From NCBI RefSeq assembly GCF_030463565.1, contig NC_134651.1:14024734-14088733 (forward strand): a DNA stretch of 64,000 bases, in the 5' to 3' direction. Made by a program: the position numbers and the translations under genes. Below, in pieces: positions 61,701 to 64,000 of this stretch. Below the pieces are notes generated by a model. It was given only the letters and a program-made list of their open reading frames with translations. It was not told the DNA's origin and ran no database searches. The stretch comes from Pelecanus crispus (taxonomy: Eukaryota > Chordata > Aves > Pelecaniformes > Pelecanidae). Each line of letters opens with the position of its first letter. Within the stretch, counting starts at the first letter, position 1.

Positions 61701-62967
61701 TGTTCTGTAAACCAGACACCCTCTTTCTTTTCAAACCCAGTTGTGGCACCGAAGTACACCGTGGAGCTGGCCTGTGGACTGGGGGCAACCATCCTGCTCA
61801 TTGTGGTGCTGATAGTCATCTATCACGTTTATTGGCTTGAAATGGTCCTCTTCTATCGGGCTCACTTTGGAACAGATGAAACCATTCTAGGTAAGGATTT
61901 AAAGGGCTTACATTTATTTTATCCTGCTACAGGCCAGACCCTTCATTTTCATATAGGAATTTTCATATAAGCTATTTTTAACCCTCTTCACAGCACAATG
62001 ACGTTTTGACCTTCCATTTCTATACCTGCATTCAGTTGTGTGGGTCATTTTAGAGCAAGAGGAGTCAGGCTTGGGTCAGGGGAAGAAGAGAGAAGGCCTC
62101 TGTGTTCTCTGCAGAGGTGAAGCATGGATATGTCAGGCTCCCTGGGGGACTACCCTGCTGATGGCTAGCTCTTTCATCTAATCTAGATGGTCGAGATAAG
62201 TCACCAAATTTCAGTAAGTCCCTGGTTTCTCTGGTGACTAAGGATTCATGAGTCCAGGATGATTTGCTTTAAAACGTGGGAAGGCATCCAACAGGATGGA
62301 TCTGGAAATCACCCTTCTGTCCTCAGTTCTTCCACAGCTTCCTTGTGCTACTGGGAGTTCATCTCTTGGGACGCTGAGCTGAGATCTGTAGGATGAGGAG
62401 GGTGTTCGAGCCCTCGCAGCTTGTAGTGTGAACCCGCCAAGCGGGTGCCATGGCTCTCAGAGGGTGTAGGCAGAGTGCAAGTCTCTGTCTGGTGGGACTG
62501 CTCATGTGGATAGACAGCAATGAGAGGAAACGATGTCAGAGATACCAAAGACACAAGGACCCTGGACAGAATGGGTTGGTCATCTTGCTGCAGTCTCATG
62601 CCTTCAGTGACCCAGCAGTGTCTGGGTACCTGCATGTTCAGGCTGGGTAGTCAAAGAGGCAGGGCTGCTGTCTTATAACTATGGAAATCAGTGGTGGCGG
62701 TGCCTGGGCTCAAAAGCGAGCCTTCACACCTGCTTTTCCCATGAAGCAAGTCAAAGGCTCAGCATGTGCAGTATCACAAGTGTCTCTTCTGCCGTTTGTG
62801 TTTCTCTGCGCCCCAATGCTCAGACGGGAAGGAGTATGATGTGTACGTGTCCTACGCACGCAACGCAGAGGAGGAGGAATTTGTGCTGCTGACGCTGCGG
62901 GGAGTCTTGGAGAATGAGTTTGGGTACAAGCTGTGTATCTTCGACAGAGACAGCCTCCCTGGGGGAA
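40635..62967 (+). CDS. IL1RAP: Interleukin-1 receptor accessory protein, 3'-incomplete (spliced)
   Basis: Coding join: 40635-40701, 52816-53101, 53858-54050, 55848-56013, 56994-57065, 58196-58325, 59283-59431, 61741-61890, 62824-62967, then beyond the window. These give 1357 coding bases (452 codons plus one) with GT-AG at every border and consistent phases. The product is the common co-receptor of the IL-1 family. It joins ligand-bound IL1R1, IL1RL1 (ST2) or IL1RL2 at the cell surface and recruits MyD88 through its TIR domain. Residues 1-21 are a signal peptide, 24-about 350 three Ig domains, about 362-382 the membrane helix, and TIR starts near 406. N-glycosylation sequons lie at N58, N108, N112, N119, N212, N227 and N333. 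The TIR box 1 (YDVYVSY) and box 2 (RDSLPGG) are intact. Identity to the mammalian protein is very high in exons 9-10 and lower in Ig domain 2. No frameshift or stop interrupts it. Confidence 0.97.
43400..43485 (+). repeat. Probable MIR SINE remnant
   Basis: ACTTGGAGTCTGAGACTGAA, then GTGCCTGAGTCTGCTACTCA, then TGTGTGGGCAAATCTCTTCT follow, in the right order, the MIR core 'gactctggagtcagactgcctgggttcgaatcctggctctgccactcactagctgtgtgaccttgggcaa'. Orientation is sense. Divergence is high, as expected for an ancient element. Confidence 0.5.
44620..44705. repeat. Possible ancient amniote SINE/LINE tail
   Basis: CTGTCTGTAAAACACTTTGA followed by AGATGGAAAGCCCTGCGCAG and ATTATTACTATG resembles a common sauropsid repeat tail of the form 'tgtaaagcgctttgagatcc…gaaaggcgctatataa…attattatt'. 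Family assignment is uncertain. Confidence 0.35.
45640..45715 (-). repeat. Possible MIR-like remnant
   Basis: GCCTGTGGCAGAGGCAGGAG, then TTGAGCCAGTCTGATGTCCC resembles the reverse complement of the MIR tRNA-related region ('tggcagagctgggattcgaacccagg'). Short and degraded. Confidence 0.3.
46024..46040. repeat. Poly(T) tract
   Basis: A run of about 17 T within intron 2. It may be the reversed tail of a retro-copy, but no body was recognised downstream. Confidence 0.65.
48302..48318. repeat. Poly(T) and pyrimidine tract
   Basis: A T-run of about 17 followed by CCTCCCCCTCCCTCTCC, a pure pyrimidine stretch to about 48345. It could act as a splicing-repressor (PTB) binding tract, but nothing else around it looks like an exon. 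Confidence 0.6.
50650..50740 (-). repeat. Possible MIR-like remnant
   Basis: GTCAGGTGCCGGGAAGAGAA followed by CCCAGGTGCCCAGATTTACA and CCCAGGTCTGCTCCTCTCAG matches the reverse MIR pattern 'gcagagccgggaatagaacccaggtctcctgac'. Recognised by eye. Confidence 0.4.
52816..53101 (+). CDS. IL1RAP: IL1RAP exon 3 (Ig domain 1)
   Basis: The acceptor is TTTCTGGCTGCAG|AACGC and the donor ATGCTCAG|GTAGGT. The exon is 286 bases, entering in phase 1 and leaving in phase 2, and encodes residues 23-118. It opens with ERCDDWG, the mature N-terminus, and contains the Ig cysteines C48 and C115 plus C25. The hallmark stretches [24 protein letters not shown] and [11 protein letters not shown] are nearly unchanged from the mammalian protein. 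Glycosylation sequons are N58, N108 and N112. This domain, with domain 2, packs against the primary receptor and cytokine in the known ternary complex. Confidence 0.97.
53102..53857 (+). other. IL1RAP: Intron 3 of IL1RAP
   Basis: 756 bases with GTAGGT donor and CTGTCCTTAG acceptor. No feature was seen inside it. Confidence 0.9.
53858..54050 (+). CDS. IL1RAP: IL1RAP exon 4 (Ig domain 2, first half)
   Basis: Acceptor TGTCCTTAG|AAATAC and donor TACTTG|GTAAGA. It is 193 bases, entering in phase 2 and leaving in phase 0, and encodes residues 118-182. The start [15 protein letters not shown] is almost identical to mammals and carries the N119 sequon and C123. From about residue 134 the sequence diverges strongly ([20 protein letters not shown]), but the structural residues C140, C163 (IICPDIDG) and the WY of strand C (180-181) remain. 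The exon stops right after WYL, at a codon boundary, as in the family. Confidence 0.96.
54051..55847 (+). other. IL1RAP: Intron 4 of IL1RAP
   Basis: 1797 bases. It includes an A-rich run near 54421-54445 and another near 54910-54940, with AT-rich sequence elsewhere. No exon was recognised. Confidence 0.85.
55848..56013 (+). CDS. IL1RAP: IL1RAP exon 5 (Ig domain 2, second half)
   Basis: Acceptor CTGACTCTAG|AACTGC and donor GGTGGTG|GTAAGA (56013/56014). 166 bases, phase 0 to 1, residues 183-238. It begins [15 protein letters not shown], which differs from mammals except for the conserved C184, and then returns to the recognisable [10 protein letters not shown] and [17 protein letters not shown]215 is the Ig strand-F cysteine. 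Sequons are N212 and N227. The variable middle corresponds to strands C' to E of domain 2. Confidence 0.95.
56014..56993 (+). other. IL1RAP: Intron 5 of IL1RAP
   Basis: 980 bases from GTAAGA to TCTCCCGCAG. No recognisable feature. Confidence 0.88.
56994..57065 (+). CDS. IL1RAP: IL1RAP exon 6 (linker to Ig domain 3)
   Basis: Acceptor TCTCCCGCAG|GATCTC and donor GAAGCAG|GTAAAT. It is a 72-base exon, phase 1 to phase 1, residues 238-262 (GSPNKALPP, then [13 protein letters not shown]). Its size and phase equal the mammalian linker exon. It forms the hinge between Ig domains 2 and 3 and the first strand of domain 3. Being symmetric, it can be skipped without changing frame. Confidence 0.95.
57066..58195 (+). 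other. IL1RAP: Intron 6 of IL1RAP
   Basis: 1130 bases. AATAAA-like motifs occur near 57288 and 57629, but no in-phase terminal exon is apparent in front of them. Nothing else was seen. Confidence 0.85.
58196..58325 (+). CDS. IL1RAP: IL1RAP exon 7 (Ig domain 3, first half)
   Basis: Acceptor GCTTTCTTCCCAG|GAGATG and donor ACACAAAG|GTAACA. 130 bases, phase 1 to 2, residues 262-305. It contains LVLPCEVFF (C269) and [13 protein letters not shown], which match the family closely, including the paired tryptophans of strand C. Sequence after the DD at 293-294 is less conserved. Confidence 0.96.
58326..59282 (+). other. IL1RAP: Intron 7 of IL1RAP
   Basis: 957 bases from GTAACA to TTTCTCTTACAG. It carries an antisense MIR remnant at about 58896-59026 and no exon. 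Confidence 0.88.
58896..59026 (-). repeat. MIR SINE remnant
   Basis: ACTGTTATCCCAGTTTTGCA, AGAGACAAAGTGACTCATCC, AGGATTGCACAGGGCATGTG and GGCTTTGAATCCTGAGTTCA follow, in order, the reverse complement of MIR ('attatccccattttacagatgaggaaactgaggcacagagaggttaagtgacttgcccaaggtcacacag…tttgaacccagg'). This is the best MIR-like match in the window. Confidence 0.6.
59283..59431 (+). CDS. IL1RAP: IL1RAP exon 8 (Ig domain 3, second half)
   Basis: Acceptor TTTCTCTTACAG|TGAAAT and donor CATGAAAG|GTAAAA. 149 bases, phase 2 to 1, residues 305-355. It contains the Ig strand-F signature [20 protein letters not shown] with C336 and sequon N333. It ends at the membrane-proximal point where mammalian transcripts choose between the transmembrane exon and a soluble-form terminal exon. 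Confidence 0.96.
60622..60950 (+). other. Candidate alternative last exon (soluble IL-1RAcP)
   Basis: The acceptor CTCCTTTTTGCTCTGTTCCACAG is strong (long pyrimidine tract, CAG). Joined to exon 8 in phase 1, it reads [15 protein letters not shown] and then TAA at 60666-60668, giving a predicted 369-residue protein of three Ig domains with no membrane helix. AATAAA stands at 60923-60928, followed by T- and GT-rich sequence (60955-61000), as expected for a cleavage site. In mammals a soluble IL-1RAcP arises from an alternative terminal exon at this same position and has a short tail containing one Cys (recalled, not checked). The sequence supports the possibility but does not prove use. The end coordinate is approximate. 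Confidence 0.35.
60923..60928 (+). terminator. AATAAA polyadenylation signal (candidate)
   Basis: A canonical AATAAA in intron 8, about 255 bases after the stop of the candidate soluble exon, with TTTTATTGTGCAGTTTGCCA and GTGTGC downstream. It would serve the short transcript if that exon is real. Confidence 0.35.
61741..61890 (+). CDS. IL1RAP: IL1RAP exon 9 (transmembrane segment)
   Basis: Acceptor TTCAAACCCAG|TTGTGG and donor CATTCTAG|GTAAGG. 150 bases, phase 1 to 1, residues 355-405. The short stalk [11 protein letters not shown] leads into about 20 hydrophobic residues (roughly 364-383, rich in Leu, Ile and Val), then the cytoplasmic juxtamembrane segment [20 protein letters not shown], essentially unchanged from mammals. 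The exon anchors the receptor and is absent from soluble forms. Confidence 0.97.
61891..62823 (+). other. IL1RAP: Intron 9 of IL1RAP
   Basis: 933 bases, GTAAGG to CCCCAATGCTCAG. No feature recognised. Confidence 0.88.
62824..62967 (+). CDS. IL1RAP: IL1RAP exon 10 (TIR domain, first part)
   Basis: Acceptor CAATGCTCAG|ACGGGA and donor CTGGGGGAA|GTGAGT. 144 bases, phase 1 to 1, residues 405-452, the same size as the mammalian exon. It holds TIR box 1 ([11 protein letters not shown]), the acidic EEEEFV stretch, the helix [15 protein letters not shown], and box 2 with the BB loop (RDSLPGG), which mediates MyD88 adaptor contact. The split codon begins A and is expected to continue as Ile. Box 3 and the C-terminus lie in exons beyond the window. 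Confidence 0.97.
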
Positions 62968-64000
62968 GTGAGTATTTCACAGGGGGCTGTGCTCCATGTG
63001 CATTCTCTCTTTATTGTTCTTTGAGGTACTGATAATTGACAGGAACTGGCCTATCCAGATTAACTTTATCCTTTGGATTTTTTCCCCATGTCCATTAACC
63101 ATCTCTTGTTGGTATCTTCTAATGTTTTTGCTTCACATGACAATGTTGCAGATGCTCCAGGCCACCAAAAAGGCTGTGGTGGGCAAGTGGTGGTTGTTGG
63201 TCATTTCAGTTGCTCTTCCCAGGAGTGATGTGCAGGAGTGATTAATCTATCAACATGAGGGAACCAGACCACTGACCTTCATGCAAACCCTCTGAGCTAC
63301 CTTAAAAAACAAAAGGGGATAAAGTCAAGGCTAGAAAGAAAAGAGGCAGGGCGAGTGTGATACCAAACCAGACTGGTAGCTCACAGAGGGTAATGGTGAG
63401 TGCCTGTAAAAACCAGGAGTGTCTACTTCTGGACATGTGGAGAGCACCGTGCCAATATCAGTGAGAAGATAACGTGCCCTCCCAGAAGGCTCTCACCCTC
63501 TCTAATTGAGAGTCTGTGTCTAACAGGGCATACAATTAAGTTGCTATGATTAAGAGTACTTTGTTGCAGGTAGTGAGACTCGTATCTTCACTAAGATGAA
63601 GATTGATTTTTTTTTCACTGTTTCAAGCTAAATCATACAAGGTTCTGGATACAGTGTCTGCTGGAGGGATGTAGGGGATCACCAAGAATGGAAGTTTGTG
63701 AATCTCTCCACATATGCATACAGTCACACAAATGCCGCAGCAAAGGCACAAATCTAGCCAACACTCTCAATTTCCAGTGTCCTGGAGGCTCAATTGGCTG
63801 TATGATCCCTGATGCCTACTAAAAGTTCAGAGCCTGAACTTTTACCAGTGCAGACCACACCACTTTGAATTCATGGGCTTTGGGTCAGGACCCCACTGAT
63901 GGCAGAACCTGTGCTGATAAAGTCCATTGGGGTGCCTTTTGGGTAGGACAGGAGGGACTGCTGAAGTCCTAGCCCAGCTGTGTGACAGAGGGAGCAGAAT
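62968..64000 (+). other. IL1RAP: Start of intron 10 of IL1RAP, cut by window end
   Basis: It begins GTGAGT. I looked for the next TIR segment (expected to continue with a sequence like IVTDE…FIQKSRR) and did not find it, so the following exons lie past 64000. No other feature is seen. Confidence 0.85.

Larger units (their letters stand above)
59432..61740 (+). other. IL1RAP: Intron 8 of IL1RAP
   Basis: 2309 bases, the largest intron of the 3' cluster. It contains a candidate alternative terminal exon (60622 to about 60950). Read-through from exon 8 would add 22 codons and stop at TAA 59497-59499, with no near polyadenylation signal. The 3' end before exon 9 is pyrimidine-rich (TTTCTTTTCAAACCCAG). 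Confidence 0.8.

Noticed and set aside
62968..63032. Exon 10 frame continues 21 codons into the intron before a stop
   Set aside because: The GTGAGT donor is strong and at the position conserved in the family. The extension has no similarity to the TIR domain.
1..64000. CRISPR arrays, operons, prophage or other prokaryotic systems
   Set aside because: There are no regularly spaced direct repeats, no dense tandem ORFs and no ribosome-binding-site pattern. The window is clearly vertebrate genomic DNA.

Overview
The window is vertebrate nuclear DNA, most likely from a bird. It has long AT-rich non-coding stretches, one sharp CpG island, spliced coding exons with GT-AG borders, and a CR1 retrotransposon tail (the typical avian repeat) at about 40421-40542. 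Overall repeat content is low. It contains no bacterial-style operon, CRISPR array, rRNA or tRNA that I could recognise.

The only gene I can support is IL1RAP on the + strand, the interleukin-1 receptor accessory protein (IL-1RAcP, IL-1R3). It is the shared co-receptor for IL-1, IL-33 and IL-36. Nine coding exons were reconstructed between 40635 and 62967. Their phases join without error into 452 codons plus one base. They encode a signal peptide, three Ig domains, a transmembrane helix and the first part of the cytoplasmic TIR domain, through the box 2 motif RDSLPGG. The rest of the TIR domain (about 118 residues by comparison with the 570-residue human protein, from memory) and the 3' UTR lie beyond base 64000.

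Layout: 1-23.9 kb is upstream sequence with no supportable gene, only faint old SINE traces and AT-rich blocks. About 23.9-25.25 kb is a CpG island with GC boxes, a purine (GAG/AAG) tract and a likely non-coding first exon ending at a consensus donor at 24588/24589. 24.6-40.6 kb is intron 1. The signal-peptide exon is at 40.63-40.70 kb. 40.7-52.8 kb is intron 2. 52.8-63.0 kb is a compact cluster with the three Ig domains, the linker, the membrane exon and the first TIR exon. The 40 kb from promoter to TIR is much tighter than in mammals, which fits a bird genome.

The observation most worth testing is a possible alternative last exon in intron 8 (60622 to about 60950). It has a strong acceptor in the right phase, a 15-residue tail, a stop, and an AATAAA signal with GT-rich sequence downstream. 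It would give a secreted decoy receptor analogous to mammalian soluble IL-1RAcP. I found no evidence of a wholly new biological system. The other findings are candidates for regulatory or splicing detail.
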